Source: Gammaproteobacteria bacterium
GTDB taxonomy: Bacteria > Pseudomonadota > Gammaproteobacteria > DSM-16500
Assembly (NCBI GenBank): GCA_031291175.1
Contig: JARLJO010000004.1
Location: 156,819 to 220,818 of the forward strand
Reading direction: 5' to 3'
Length of the DNA stretch: 64,000 nt
Positions 8,401-18,241 of the stretch are shown in pieces. A program made the translations under genes and the position numbers. The first letter of the stretch is position 1. The number at the start of each line of letters is the position of its first letter. The notes beneath the pieces are model-generated. The model made no database searches and was not told the DNA's origin. It was given only the letters and a program-made list of their open reading frames with translations.

Positions 8401-9215
8401 GGCTTATCCTTAGGAACAAGACGATTCTGAATGAGTCTTTCAAAGAAGAATTGTATACCACCCGACATCGAATTCTCTTCATGCCAATGGTTTAATCCAT
8501 GACACAAATGATTAAACGCGATAGATGCCTCACAATGCGGAAATTTATCCACAATGGATACACCTTCACAGGCAGCAATACTGACATAATCATCTTGTGG
8601 CAAATGCCCAATATAATGCATGCTCACATTGATAAATTTAACAATCGCATCTTGAAAGCGGGTAAAGACGTCATAGCCTTCCTGGAGATTTTTCACTTTA
8701 TTCACCAGCACACCAAAACGATCGCGACCGTATTTTTGGTGCAAAATCTTAATAATGGCATAACTGTCCATGAGAGAGGCCGGATCATTACACACAACGA
8801 TCAGAATATCTTGTGAGGCATGAGTCAATTCGATCACTTGCGTTGAAATGCCGGGTGCCATATCAATAATCATGATGTCGATATCGTCAGTCAAACTGGA
8901 AAAAGAACGGATGAGTTCGAATGATTCTGCGGCTGATAACTCAGCCATCTTTTGAATGCCAGAGGATGAGGGAATGACTTTAATACCATGCGGCCCCGTG
9001 ATACAAACCTCACTTAAATCACAATTTCCCGACAAAAAATCATTAATGTTTTTGTTTGGCGTTAAACCTAGACGAATATCCACATTCGCCAAACTCAAAT
9101 CCGCATCAAACAATAATACCTTCTTTTTCATTTTGGCATATGCTATCGCTAAATTAATAGAGATTGTTGTTTTGCCAATACCGCCTTTACCGCCTGTTAC
9201 ACAGATCACTCGCAT
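8388..9215 (-). CDS. fleN: flagellar number regulator, MinD-like ATPase (FleN/FlhG)
   Basis: At 275 aa this is a ParA/MinD-type ATPase. The deviant Walker A GGKGGIGKTT is at 8-17, and DADLSLANVDIRLGL and IIDMAPGIS supply the other nucleotide-site motifs. The FleN/FlhG family restrains the FleQ activator and the FlhF GTPase so that few flagella are built. It sits between flhF and fliA, the arrangement common in polar flagellates. The C-terminal part (HYIGHLPQDDYVSIA) fits the family. A membrane-targeting amphipathic tail of the MinD type is not obvious. It overlaps fliA by 13 bp and follows flhF by 16 bp. Confidence 0.94.
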   Translation of the reverse strand: MRVICVTGGKGGIGKTTISINLAIAYAKMKKKVLLFDADLSLANVDIRLGLTPNKNINDFLSGNCDLSEVCITGPHGIKVIPSSSGIQKMAELSAAESFELIRSFSSLTDDIDIMIIDMAPGISTQVIELTHASQDILIVVCNDPASLMDSYAIIKILHQKYGRDRFGVLVNKVKNLQEGYDVFTRFQDAIVKFINVSMHYIGHLPQDDYVSIAACEGVSIVDKFPHCEASIAFNHLCHGLNHWHEENSMSGGIQFFFERLIQNRLVPKDKPCIA

Positions 9216-9231
9216 AGCCTTTCCTTTTCAG

Positions 9232-10485
9232 TTAGAAAGTTCCCTGTCTATCACTAGATCCTTCTTGCATTTTTTGGATGACACGATCCACGTTTTGAAA
9301 TAAATTGATTTCTGCTGTTTTTTTCATAGCGGCGCTTTCAGTCATGATTTGTTGGATAATTTTTCGAGAATCGGCTTTCTCGATATCCGTGTTGATATTT
9401 TGCCCGGTACAAATATAAGCAATCGGCATCTTGTAATTCATACTGATACTCACCGCTGGTGCGATACTAATGGATTCGTCTTGTTTTGTGAGAATGCAAC
9501 CGCGTAGATTTGTCGAGATGAAAGCGCGCGCCACTTCATCTAAAATTTGTTCCTGCACATTGCAAGGCAACGTGAGGTAGGTTGAGACTTTTTCGCCTTG
9601 GCTTTCTAAAAAACTTAACAATTTAGCCACATTCACATGGTCACGCTGGCTTGCGCCATGCGTGTCGATCAAAATGAGTTTTTTATCTTTTAAGGCATGC
9701 AACGCGCCGGTCAATTCACTTTCCGTATTGGCATATTCCATATCGACATCAAAAGAAGTGCTGTAGTAACGTAAGTGATTCTTGCGCGCAACATCATTGT
9801 AATCTGTTGTAATGAAACCTAGCGATTTAGCGCCATAGCGTGAAATATAGCGTTTAGCTAGCTTTGCAATCGTTGTGGTTTTGCCGATACCAGTGGGGCC
9901 AATTAGCGCACAAATATTTCTTTGATCAATGAATTCTTTTTCTTCGGTTTCGATGTAGGATAATAATTTATTTTCGATTGCCGTATCAGTGATGCTGTCT
10001 GTTGACACACCCAATGTCATAAAATCTCTCACGAAGCGATTGGCAAATTGGCCCGTGATACTCAGCTTATTCAGATGATAATGCAATACACTGCGCTGGA
10101 TGGATTCCTGATTATCAAAATGCGGCGCATTCTCCAAGGGACGGCTTGTGATTTGATGAGAGAGTTTTTTGATATTGTCATCCATGAGTTGCAACTGGCT
10201 ATTTAATCGTTCAATCATCTGATGATTCATCTCAGGTGGCGTTGGTGCAGCATTTTTATTGGCATTCAACACTGCGCTGAAATCTTCAAAAAGAGGTGAC
10301 TCTACTCTTTCCGCCTTTTTGCTATCGGCTTCGACTTGTTGATCCGCTGGAAGACCCGCCACTACCTCAACACTGCCGCCTGCTAACTGGCGAGAGGTAT
10401 AAATCATGGCATCGGGACCCAGCTTTTCATAAATATCGGCCATGGCTTTTTGCATATTAATCGCAGTAAATCGTAATAGTTTCAT
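9232..10485 (-). CDS. flhF: flagellar biosynthesis SRP-type GTPase FlhF
   Basis: At 417 aa it starts with MKLLRFTAINMQKAMADIYE, the typical FlhF B domain, followed by a variable linker to about residue 125, then the helical N domain and the G domain. Walker A is GPTGIGKT at 196-203; ITTDYN and LIDTHGASQRD follow. FlhF marks the cell pole and recruits the first flagellar base components. Its pairing with fleN predicts polar rather than peritrichous flagella. It follows flhA by 12 bp in the long leftward operon. Confidence 0.95.
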   Translation of the reverse strand: MKLLRFTAINMQKAMADIYEKLGPDAMIYTSRQLAGGSVEVVAGLPADQQVEADSKKAERVESPLFEDFSAVLNANKNAAPTPPEMNHQMIERLNSQLQLMDDNIKKLSHQITSRPLENAPHFDNQESIQRSVLHYHLNKLSITGQFANRFVRDFMTLGVSTDSITDTAIENKLLSYIETEEKEFIDQRNICALIGPTGIGKTTTIAKLAKRYISRYGAKSLGFITTDYNDVARKNHLRYYSTSFDVDMEYANTESELTGALHALKDKKLILIDTHGASQRDHVNVAKLLSFLESQGEKVSTYLTLPCNVQEQILDEVARAFISTNLRGCILTKQDESISIAPAVSISMNYKMPIAYICTGQNINTDIEKADSRKIIQQIMTESAAMKKTAEINLFQNVDRVIQKMQEGSSDRQGTF

Positions 10486-10497
10486 GTCTCATACCTC

Positions 10498-12594
10498 TTA
10501 GCCTATCCTTGCCACGACACTGAGTCGCCTATCATCCGGTATCTCGTTATGAGATAAAAAGTGCATATTCGGTATACCTGGCTTAAACAATTTCTCTAAT
10601 AAACTTCTTAATTCGCTTGTCACTAAAATAATGGCTGGCATTGACTCTACTTCGCAGGTACGTACATATTCCAGTAACTTGGTATAAATACGTTCTGTTA
10701 AAGAAGGCTCCAACACTACCAGCTTGTCACCCGCTTCCTGGTTCTGCTGTATTGATTTATGCAATATCTGTGCCAAGTCGTTATCCAAGACGGCAACCGG
10801 CAATTCTTTTTCATTACTGCATATACTGTAGACAATAAGATGCTTTAGCGCGACGCGGATATTCTCGACTAACGATTCAATGTCTTTTGATTTAGCCCAG
10901 GACTCTATCGTTTTTTCAGCGATTGTGCGCATATCAATAATAGGAATGCCCGATTGCAATAGCCGCTGCAACACCGTTACCAACACATTCAAGGGCACAC
11001 CCTGAGAACTGGATGTTAACGTTTCAACCAATTTTGGCCGCGTATTCATTAATCTGTTCAATAACTGCTGTACTTCGTCATAACCTAACAAATGGCTGGC
11101 ATTTTTACGAATCAGTTGGTTTAAGTGAGTGGCGACAACGGTACTGGCATCCACGACGGTATAGCCTAAGCCCTGAGCGTATTGGCGTTGATCTGCAGCG
11201 ATCCAACACGCATTCAGGCCGAAGGTAGGGTCTAGGCATTGAATGCCTGACAGCGCGTGTGTAATGTGGCCAGGATTGATCGCCAGATTCATATCGGGAT
11301 ACACTTCGGATTCGGCGATCACGACGTTTTTCAGGTAAATACGATAATGGGTAGCCGATAAATTGATATTATCTTTTACATGAACCGCCGGGATCAAAAA
11401 ACCCAATTCATGCGAGAGTTTTTTGCGTACGCCTTTAATGCGATTAATTAGCAAACCATCTTTATTCACGCCAACTAAACTAATTAAACTGTAACCAATC
11501 TCAAGTGCAATACTATCTGCCGAAAAGACATCATCCCAGTCAACATCTACCCCTTCAGCCTTGCGGGGCGAATCTAGCGTTGAGGTTTCATTATTCGCGA
11601 GTAAATTTGCTGCTTTTTGTTTATTTATCAAATTGTAGGTGACAAACATTGAAATGACCGCTAACAATAAAAAAGGTAAATGCGGCATACCAGGAATTAA
11701 AGCTAAAACAAATAAAATGACTGCCGTAATCAACAATGGCTTCGGATTACTAAACAACTGATTCATGGTCTGCTTACTGATATCTTCTTCATTGGTCACC
11801 CGCGTTACCATAATGGCCGCCGAGATCGATAACAATAAGGAGGGAATTTGAGCGACTAAACCGTCACCGATGGTTAACAGCGAGAAGTTTTTCACCGCCA
11901 TTTTTAAAACCATGTGATGCTGAAAAATCCCGATGACAATGCCACCGATCAAGTTAATGAATAAGATCAGCAAACCGGCGATCGCATCACCACGCACGAA
12001 TTTGCTGGCACCATCCATGGAACCGTAAAAGTCTGCTTCTTGCATCACTTCATTGCGTCGCTTTCTGGCTTCATCCAGCGTAATAGTGCCGGAACTCAAA
12101 TCAGCATCAATTGACATTTGCTTTCCTGGCATGGCATCCAACGTAAAGCGCGCACTCACTTCAGAAACACGTCCCGCACCTTTAGTCACCACGACAAAAT
12201 TAATAATCATTAAGATGGCGAAAACAATCATACCGACCACAAAGCTACCACCGATGACCACCTCCCCGAATGCCCGGATCACCTCACCCGCAGCACCAGG
12301 ACCTGTGTGACCATGCAGCAATACGACACGGGTTGAAGCAATATTCAGTGTCAGCCGTAACAACGTCGTCACCAACAAAATAGTGGGGAAAATACTGAAT
12401 TCCAACGGCCGCGATACATAAATACAAACCATCAAAATCACCAATGAAAGCGTGATATTAAAGGTGAATAACAAATCCAGTAAGAATGGCTTTAAGGGTA
12501 AAATCGTCATTAACAACATAGCGACGACTAAAATGAGAATCCCGAAGTTAAACTTGCGGATCTCTTTCAATTTAAATCTATTAGCAAAATCCAT
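10498..12594 (-). CDS. flhA: flagellar export gate protein FlhA
   Basis: At 698 aa it is full length. The N-terminal 320 residues hold about eight membrane helices. The family signature in the cytoplasmic loop is clear (SARFTLDAMPGKQMSIDADL, about 146-165). The C-terminal 350 residues are the cytosolic domain that forms the nonameric ring and docks late chaperone-substrate pairs. It is the major component of the type III export gate at the base of the flagellum. It sits between flhB and flhF with 12-20 bp gaps, as expected for a co-transcribed export block. Confidence 0.97.
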   Translation of the reverse strand: MDFANRFKLKEIRKFNFGILILVVAMLLMTILPLKPFLLDLLFTFNITLSLVILMVCIYVSRPLEFSIFPTILLVTTLLRLTLNIASTRVVLLHGHTGPGAAGEVIRAFGEVVIGGSFVVGMIVFAILMIINFVVVTKGAGRVSEVSARFTLDAMPGKQMSIDADLSSGTITLDEARKRRNEVMQEADFYGSMDGASKFVRGDAIAGLLILFINLIGGIVIGIFQHHMVLKMAVKNFSLLTIGDGLVAQIPSLLLSISAAIMVTRVTNEEDISKQTMNQLFSNPKPLLITAVILFVLALIPGMPHLPFLLLAVISMFVTYNLINKQKAANLLANNETSTLDSPRKAEGVDVDWDDVFSADSIALEIGYSLISLVGVNKDGLLINRIKGVRKKLSHELGFLIPAVHVKDNINLSATHYRIYLKNVVIAESEVYPDMNLAINPGHITHALSGIQCLDPTFGLNACWIAADQRQYAQGLGYTVVDASTVVATHLNQLIRKNASHLLGYDEVQQLLNRLMNTRPKLVETLTSSSQGVPLNVLVTVLQRLLQSGIPIIDMRTIAEKTIESWAKSKDIESLVENIRVALKHLIVYSICSNEKELPVAVLDNDLAQILHKSIQQNQEAGDKLVVLEPSLTERIYTKLLEYVRTCEVESMPAIILVTSELRSLLEKLFKPGIPNMHFLSHNEIPDDRRLSVVARIG

Positions 12595-12614
12595 TTGTCA
12601 TTTTCCTATTGATT

Positions 12615-13748
12615 TTATTCATCAAAAATGAGTTCTTCCGGTATCTTAAGATCTGACACATGATTTGGCGCTTGTCCATATCCTTGTTGATAGCTTTTTA
12701 GCTGATGCACATAAGAAAGCACAATCGCAACCGCCATATACAAATCGGGGTGGATTTCAGCGCCAATATTACCAGTATGGTAAATGGCACGTGCAAGCTC
12801 CGGCGCTTGATAAATTGGCACGGCGTTCGCAACAGCCAGTTGTCTGATTTGCTGAGCAATATAACCTTTTCCTTTAGCGACAATTTTAGGTGCGCTATTT
12901 TTTTTATCATCATAACTGAGAGCAATGGCGTAGTGAGTCGGGTTAGTCACAATGACATCGGCCCTGGGTACTGTTGTATTTAGCTGCTGCCTTAGCAAGG
13001 AGTATTGTCTTGAGCGAATTTTACGTTTCACTTCAGGATTACCGTCAGATTCTTTGCTTTCGTCTTTCAACTCTTGCGTGGTCATTTTGATACGTTGTTG
13101 GTATTCAAAATAATGATAGATAATGTCAAAAATAACCACGACCACCAGCGCCATACAAATAACCACCGTGAACTTTTCAACTAAAGCGAAACCACCGTAA
13201 ATAGCTCTTTTCGGATTAACCATTGCTAACTGATCAAAATAATGTTCATTATCAAAAATAAAAAAGAGCATGACCCCAAAAATGATAATAACTTTAATTA
13301 ATGCTCTGAGTACCTCAAGATATATGCGTTTGGATAAAATATTTTTGATGAATTTCGTGGGGTTTAATTTGTCAAATTTGAACTCCACCGCAGACATTGA
13401 GAAGTTCCAACCACCGAACAAGAAGGGTGAAGCAAGCGCTGCAATCATCGACAGAATCAGTGCTGGCATAATGAGGATAAAGTTTTCAACAGCAAGCTTA
13501 GTAATAATTTTTCCCGGGAAATCCGGTTCGTGCAATACGTCTTTAATGGCAGCAAATGCCAGTTTAAAGTTATCTAAAAATTGACGCTCTAAAGGCTGGG
13601 ATAAATAGATCAATGACAGAATGACCGTTAAAAAAACCAAACCACCGGATAAATCACGCGAACGCAACGTTTGCCCCTGCTTTCGTAGCTCCTCAATGCG
13701 CTTGCCACTCGGCGCGTGTTCTTTTTCTGATGCCGATTCTTCAGCCAT
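12615..13748 (-). CDS. flhB: flagellar export switch protein FlhB
   Basis: At 377 aa it has four membrane helices in residues 35-210 and a cytosolic C-domain. The autocleavage motif NPTH is at 269-272, the same numbering as in Salmonella FlhB; cleavage between Asn and Pro switches export from rod/hook to filament substrates. The N terminus (EHAPSGKRIEELRKQGQTLR) is typical. FliK, its partner in the switch, is encoded at 34.7-36.1 kb. It lies between fliR and flhA. Confidence 0.97.
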   Translation of the reverse strand: MAEESASEKEHAPSGKRIEELRKQGQTLRSRDLSGGLVFLTVILSLIYLSQPLERQFLDNFKLAFAAIKDVLHEPDFPGKIITKLAVENFILIMPALILSMIAALASPFLFGGWNFSMSAVEFKFDKLNPTKFIKNILSKRIYLEVLRALIKVIIIFGVMLFFIFDNEHYFDQLAMVNPKRAIYGGFALVEKFTVVICMALVVVVIFDIIYHYFEYQQRIKMTTQELKDESKESDGNPEVKRKIRSRQYSLLRQQLNTTVPRADVIVTNPTHYAIALSYDDKKNSAPKIVAKGKGYIAQQIRQLAVANAVPIYQAPELARAIYHTGNIGAEIHPDLYMAVAIVLSYVHQLKSYQQGYGQAPNHVSDLKIPEELIFDE

Positions 13749-13755
13749 ATCCGCT

Positions 13756-14535
13756 CTACTTCACTAATAGATCATGTAAATGCCCAAAACAATCTTGTAT
13801 GATATTGGTCGCTTGCGTAATAAAAATAGGAAACGTGATGTAGGCGAATAACAAACCCAATATCAAGGTCATATTAATCCCAATGGAAAACAAATTAAAC
13901 TGCGGCGCAAATTTTGTCATGACCGCCAAGGCTAAATTGCAAAGCAACATGGCAATCACCAGACTAATGGACAATACAATTGCACCCGAGAAAATCACAC
14001 CGGAATAATTGATTACCGCAGAAATCAAATCAGTAGGCACAAAACTTTGATAAACCGGCAACACAGAAAAACTGTCTACGATCGTTTTTAACAAGTATAA
14101 ATGCCCATTTAAATACAAAAAAATCAGCGCCGTAAAAATCATATAAAATTGCGTTAGATTTGAAATACTACCAAAACGTGGATCCACCATACTCGCAAAA
14201 CCCAATCCCACCTGCGTTGAAACAATTTGGCCATAAGCCACAAACACCTCAAATACCAAATTGACAATCAGACCGGCAATCAATCCAATGAATAACTGAA
14301 ACAATTCTTGCGTCAACATGCTTACGGAATAAAGATCAAAATTGATGGCTTTAACGGGATAGAGTAATACGACGTAAATGGCCAAAATACCCGAGAGTGA
14401 GATCACAATACGACCGGTAATCAGTTCGCGACGGAACAAAACAAAAATGGATAACATGGCAGATACTCTGGTAAAAACCAGAATAAACGCCATTAAACGC
14501 TCATAAATCGTTGGAATTAAGCTAAATATATCCAT
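13756..14535 (-). CDS. fliR: flagellar export apparatus protein FliR
   Basis: At 259 aa it is a polytopic membrane protein with about six hydrophobic segments and the family pattern (FTRVSAMLSIFVLFRRE near the start, GLIAGLIVNLVFEVFVAYG and VGLGFASMVDP in the middle). With FliP and FliQ it forms the helical export channel inside the MS ring. It starts 3 bp after fliQ and ends 7 bp before flhB. Its partner fliP is not here but some 30 kb away, next to rpoN. Confidence 0.95.
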   Translation of the reverse strand: MDIFSLIPTIYERLMAFILVFTRVSAMLSIFVLFRRELITGRIVISLSGILAIYVVLLYPVKAINFDLYSVSMLTQELFQLFIGLIAGLIVNLVFEVFVAYGQIVSTQVGLGFASMVDPRFGSISNLTQFYMIFTALIFLYLNGHLYLLKTIVDSFSVLPVYQSFVPTDLISAVINYSGVIFSGAIVLSISLVIAMLLCNLALAVMTKFAPQFNLFSIGINMTLILGLLFAYITFPIFITQATNIIQDCFGHLHDLLVK

Positions 14536-14538
14536 ATA

Positions 14539-14808
14539 TTATCTAATGTAGGTTGGTAGGTGCATTAAATAACCTCTCATCAAGAGCACAAGCTTATTCA
14601 TGAGCCACGGACTCAATGCAATTAGCAAAGTAAACATCACAATTAATTTAGGGATAAATGTAATTGTCATTTCATTCACTTGCGTTGCCGCTTGAATGAT
14701 TGAAAGCGTTAAGCCCACAATCAAAGTCGGCAATGTGATAATGCATATTGCAATCACCGAATAATAAAGCATATCTTGCATCGCTAAAAACAAAGGAAAA
14801 TCAGACAT
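14539..14808 (-). CDS. fliQ: flagellar export apparatus protein FliQ
   Basis: At 89 aa with two membrane helices, this is the normal FliQ size and topology. The loop between the helices has the family pattern (LSIIQAATQVNEMTITFIPK). Four copies are expected in the FliP5-Q4-R1 channel. Its start overlaps the end of fliJ by 8 bp, and fliR follows after 3 bp, so translation of the three is likely coupled. Confidence 0.95.
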   Translation of the reverse strand: MSDFPLFLAMQDMLYYSVIAICIITLPTLIVGLTLSIIQAATQVNEMTITFIPKLIVMFTLLIALSPWLMNKLVLLMRGYLMHLPTYIR

Positions 14809-15244
14809 GACTACCTCTCAGGCGCATCGTCGATGACAAATCATCCAAGCTGGTTTGCTCGGATTTTTCTATTTTTAAAGCTTTTGCCGCTTTTGCTTTT
14901 TCTTCAAAATGGCCCATGAGCTTGATCTTATGATCAATCGAAGCAATTTTACTGATAATGGAACTTTTAATTTTCATGAGCTTTTCAATTTCGACTTTTT
15001 CAATATCGATAATGCCATCAATTTTCGCTGTGAACATATCAATGTTTTTACTTAATGCCGGGATAGATTTACTTAATTTTAAATTGTCTTGATGGGTGTA
15101 TTCTTTTTTATACGCAGTGATTTTTTGAATGGTCGCTTCTCTTCTCGCAATCAGGTTATTCACTTTATGCATCTCGAAAACAAACTTTTTACGCTCAAGA
15201 TCGTAAGATTTTTTGATGATTTGTATGTTCTTCAAATTTTCCAT
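14801..15244 (-). CDS. fliJ: flagellar export chaperone-escort FliJ
   Basis: At 147 aa this is a highly charged, almost fully helical coiled coil (DLERKKFVFEMHKVNNLIAR, then repeated Lys/Glu/Ile heptads), which is what FliJ looks like; sequence identity in the family is low, so the position helps the call. It lies 19 bp after the ATPase gene fliI. FliJ forms the central stalk of the FliI hexamer and couples it to FlhA. The C-terminal 25 residues (SEQTSLDDLSSTMRLRGSHV) are more polar. Confidence 0.85.
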   Translation of the reverse strand: MENLKNIQIIKKSYDLERKKFVFEMHKVNNLIARREATIQKITAYKKEYTHQDNLKLSKSIPALSKNIDMFTAKIDGIIDIEKVEIEKLMKIKSSIISKIASIDHKIKLMGHFEEKAKAAKALKIEKSEQTSLDDLSSTMRLRGSHV

Positions 15245-15263
15245 TGTGAAGACCTCAGCTCAT

Positions 15264-16613
15264 CTATTTGACGAAAATATTTTTCAGTTGCATCAAACTG
15301 TCTTCCATACTGGCACTTTCGTTGACGCCTTGCATTAGAAATTGTTTTAATTCATCTTTACATCGGATCGCCTCATCAACCACCCGATCAGCACCAGGTT
15401 GATACATGCCCACATTAATCAACTCTCGGTTTTGCATATAAGCACTGTAGAGCCTTTTAAACTCTGTCGAATAAATAATTTGTTCATCGCCAACAACCGT
15501 GGACATGACGCGACTGATAGACCGTTCAATATCAATGGCAGGATAGTGACCGGAATCCGCCAATGAGCGTGATAAAAAAATATGCCCATCTAACAGCGAT
15601 CTCACATGATCGCCTATAGGATCATTAATGTCATCACCTTCGATTAAAACCGTATAAAAAGCCGTAATGGATCCTTGGCCTATCGTGCCAGTACCGGTGC
15701 GCTCGACTAACTGTGCTAGCTTCGCAAATACGGATGGGGTAAACCCTTTGGTTGCAGGCAACTCACCAATGGAGAGCGCAATTTCGCGCTGAGCCTGCGC
15801 AAATCGCGTTAAAGAGTCTAAAATAAGCAAAACATCCTTGCCTTGGTCGCGATAATACTCTGCAATTGTTGTCGCCAGAATGGCGCCATTAACGCGATTT
15901 AAGGGCGACATATCGGCAGGCGAGGCAATCACGACAGATTTTTCTAAACCGAGCTTACCGAGACTTTCTTCAATGAATTCTTTTACTTCGCGACCACGTT
16001 CTCCGATCAAACCGACCACGACAACATCTGCCTTCGTAAAACGGGTGATCATGCCTAACAGTACACTTTTACCCACGCCGCTTCCCGAAAATATGCCTAA
16101 GCGCTGCCCTTTACTGACTGTCAATAATGCATTGATGGCCCTGATACCAACGTCCAGTGGCTCAGTGATGCGTTTTCTCAACAGTGGATTAATCGGTTTT
16201 CCTTGTAATGAATAATATTCATCAGCCATGATGGAAGGGCCGCCATCAATCGGCACACCGTTTGCATCCAATACCCGACCTAACAATCCCATACCTACTC
16301 GCGCTTTGTGCGCGCGTAATAGCGAGATAACCATAGAGCCGGGCTTAATACCATCCATGTTATCGTGAGCCATCATATATGTGATATTGTCAGCAAAACC
16401 CACGACCTCGGCATTCACAGACTGTTTATCGTTGACCGTGATTTTACAGATGGTGCCGATAGGCTCGGATATACCGACCGCTTCCATTTTCATACCAGAA
16501 ATGCGCGTGATAGTGCCGGAGACAACGGCGGAAGGATTTTCTTCTACCGCCTGCGTTGTGCGGCTCAGTTGCTTTTCAACATTTTTAGAATTAAGAATGT
16601 CACTCATTTTCAA
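15264..16613 (-). CDS. fliI: flagellum-specific export ATPase FliI
   Basis: At 449 aa it resembles the F1 beta subunit. Walker A is SGSGVGKS at 176-183, LLILDSLTRFAQAQREIALS provides Walker B and flanking signature, and ERTGTGTIGQGSITAFYTVL follows. It unfolds and energises export substrates as a hexamer with FliH and FliJ. It overlaps the fliH end by 14 bp; the ATG two codons downstream (16607) is an equally possible start. Length and motif spacing are normal. Confidence 0.97.
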   Translation of the reverse strand: MKMSDILNSKNVEKQLSRTTQAVEENPSAVVSGTITRISGMKMEAVGISEPIGTICKITVNDKQSVNAEVVGFADNITYMMAHDNMDGIKPGSMVISLLRAHKARVGMGLLGRVLDANGVPIDGGPSIMADEYYSLQGKPINPLLRKRITEPLDVGIRAINALLTVSKGQRLGIFSGSGVGKSVLLGMITRFTKADVVVVGLIGERGREVKEFIEESLGKLGLEKSVVIASPADMSPLNRVNGAILATTIAEYYRDQGKDVLLILDSLTRFAQAQREIALSIGELPATKGFTPSVFAKLAQLVERTGTGTIGQGSITAFYTVLIEGDDINDPIGDHVRSLLDGHIFLSRSLADSGHYPAIDIERSISRVMSTVVGDEQIIYSTEFKRLYSAYMQNRELINVGMYQPGADRVVDEAIRCKDELKQFLMQGVNESASMEDSLMQLKNIFVK

Positions 16614-17241
16614 CCTTCATTAATAAATCAATCCGCTCGCTTAAAATACCGCGCACTTCTGACGTATTGGATTTAATAATAACATCACCATCCGTCAGCG
16701 TATTATCCACTTGTACCATGAGCTTAAGATGCGGGCCTGCCGCATCAATACGATCAAAATCCGCCTGAGAAACGAAAACATTCGTCAAGCCATTTTTTGA
16801 CTGAATTAACTGATGCAGATCACCAATAATCGCTTTAATATTGGCAGCATCAAGCGTAATTTCCTTCTGAATAATACGGTGGGCCACTTTTTTGATGATG
16901 TCTTGGATCAGTAAAACCATGTCATTGTCGATATTAGCCAATGGATTCTGCAATTTTTCTAAAATGCGATTGACTGATTCGATTTTTTTTTCATAGTCAA
17001 CTTTAAGCAGAAATAATTCATCGTGGATTTTATCGGCTTCTGTTTTGCCAACAACAATTTCCGGTTCCATCTCGGGTACGTATTCTTGTTGTATCTCTTC
17101 AGAAAAATCGCTGTCTTCGTTACTATGTATTTCTTCGATAAACATGTCGTCTTGCACATCCGTGTTTAACTCATCCACTTCGGGAAAAGACCATTCGGAT
17201 ATTTCTTCATTAATAAATTTTGGATCGCTTTTTGATGCCAT
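16600..17241 (-). CDS. fliH: flagellar export ATPase regulator FliH
   Basis: At 213 aa it has the FliH plan: an acidic N-terminal third (many Glu/Asp, about 1-70), a helical middle (KIHDELFLLKVDYEKKIESV) and a C-domain with the pattern of V-ATPase E subunits (IIKKVAHRIIQKEITLD, about 120-136). It dimerises on FliI and tethers it to the C ring through FliN. Homology is low in this family and the call leans on its place between fliG and fliI. Confidence 0.9.
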   Translation of the reverse strand: MASKSDPKFINEEISEWSFPEVDELNTDVQDDMFIEEIHSNEDSDFSEEIQQEYVPEMEPEIVVGKTEADKIHDELFLLKVDYEKKIESVNRILEKLQNPLANIDNDMVLLIQDIIKKVAHRIIQKEITLDAANIKAIIGDLHQLIQSKNGLTNVFVSQADFDRIDAAGPHLKLMVQVDNTLTDGDVIIKSNTSEVRGILSERIDLLMKVENE

Positions 17242-17249
17242 ATTTCACC

Positions 17250-18239
17250 TTAAAATATAACGTCATCATCGTGACGGGTTGACAGCATGATTTTTTCTTC
17301 TTTACCCATCTTTTTCGCTAAAGCGATAATTTTTTTCTGCGCTTCTACGACACGAGATAATTTAACGGGACCTAATGATTCCATCTCGTCTTTTAACAGT
17401 TCAGCCGATTTCACTGACATATTTTTCATAAACACACTCTTCACATATTCATCCACTCCTTTTAGAGCCAGTACCAAATCATCATTTTTGATTTCAGCAA
17501 GCAATGTGCGCAAGCTCTTTTGATCCAACTTTGATAACCGCTCAAAAGGTAAAATCTTATCTTGCACTTGCTCTGCCAAGACTTTATTGGATGCGCTTAA
17601 ATCAGTAATGATTTCCATTTCAGTTTCACGATCCAAGTAAGACATAATATTAGCTGCTGCTTCGATGCCGTCAACCGTAATGACGTTGTATCGCTCCTCG
17701 GAATCTTGTAATTGCCTCTCAAAGTAAGTGCCTAAGATTTCAATCGCATAAGTTGAGATGGGATTCATTTTGGTCATTTTTTTGATGATCAGACTCTGCG
17801 TTACTTTTGGTAAGGCTTTCACTACTGTCGTTGCCTTATCCGCATTTAAAGTGCTTAAAACCACAATAATGGCAGCAATGATTTGTGGATGTTCGTCCTG
17901 GATGATTTCAGTGATATTCACTGCCGGCTCCGATTTCAACATTTCTATCCACTTACTAAAACCATTGTCTTCACCATCCACACCTTGAAAGGTAAAAACA
18001 GAACTCAAGGAATTTTTAATGGTTTCACGCGACGATATATCAAGACCGGTAGTGTTATTGGATTCTTTGAAAAAAACATTTAATGCCGACAATAAATCTG
18101 ACTCACTGACACTATCAATTTCGTTAATAGCGTCCATGACGCGCTGTACTTCTTTTGGATTCATTGTTCTTAATATTTCTGAAGCAAATTTGTCCCCCAT
18201 TCCTAAAATAATAATAGCCGCTGTTTTGATTTTATCCAT
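17250..18239 (-). CDS. fliG: flagellar motor switch protein FliG
   Basis: I chose the ATG at 18239 (MDKIKTAAIIILGMGDKFAS), 2 bp after the fliF stop, because GGGAA lies 6-7 nt before it; the TTG at 18257 would read into that ribosome site. The product is 329 aa. The N-domain binds FliF, the middle domain has the EHPQ motif (IIQDEHPQIIAAIIVVL), and the C-domain carries the charged residues that contact MotA. It is the rotor torque subunit. The protein ends in a short extension (LSTRHDDDVIF). Confidence 0.95.
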   Translation of the reverse strand: MDKIKTAAIIILGMGDKFASEILRTMNPKEVQRVMDAINEIDSVSESDLLSALNVFFKESNNTTGLDISSRETIKNSLSSVFTFQGVDGEDNGFSKWIEMLKSEPAVNITEIIQDEHPQIIAAIIVVLSTLNADKATTVVKALPKVTQSLIIKKMTKMNPISTYAIEILGTYFERQLQDSEERYNVITVDGIEAAANIMSYLDRETEMEIITDLSASNKVLAEQVQDKILPFERLSKLDQKSLRTLLAEIKNDDLVLALKGVDEYVKSVFMKNMSVKSAELLKDEMESLGPVKLSRVVEAQKKIIALAKKMGKEEKIMLSTRHDDDVIF

Positions 18240-18241
18240 GA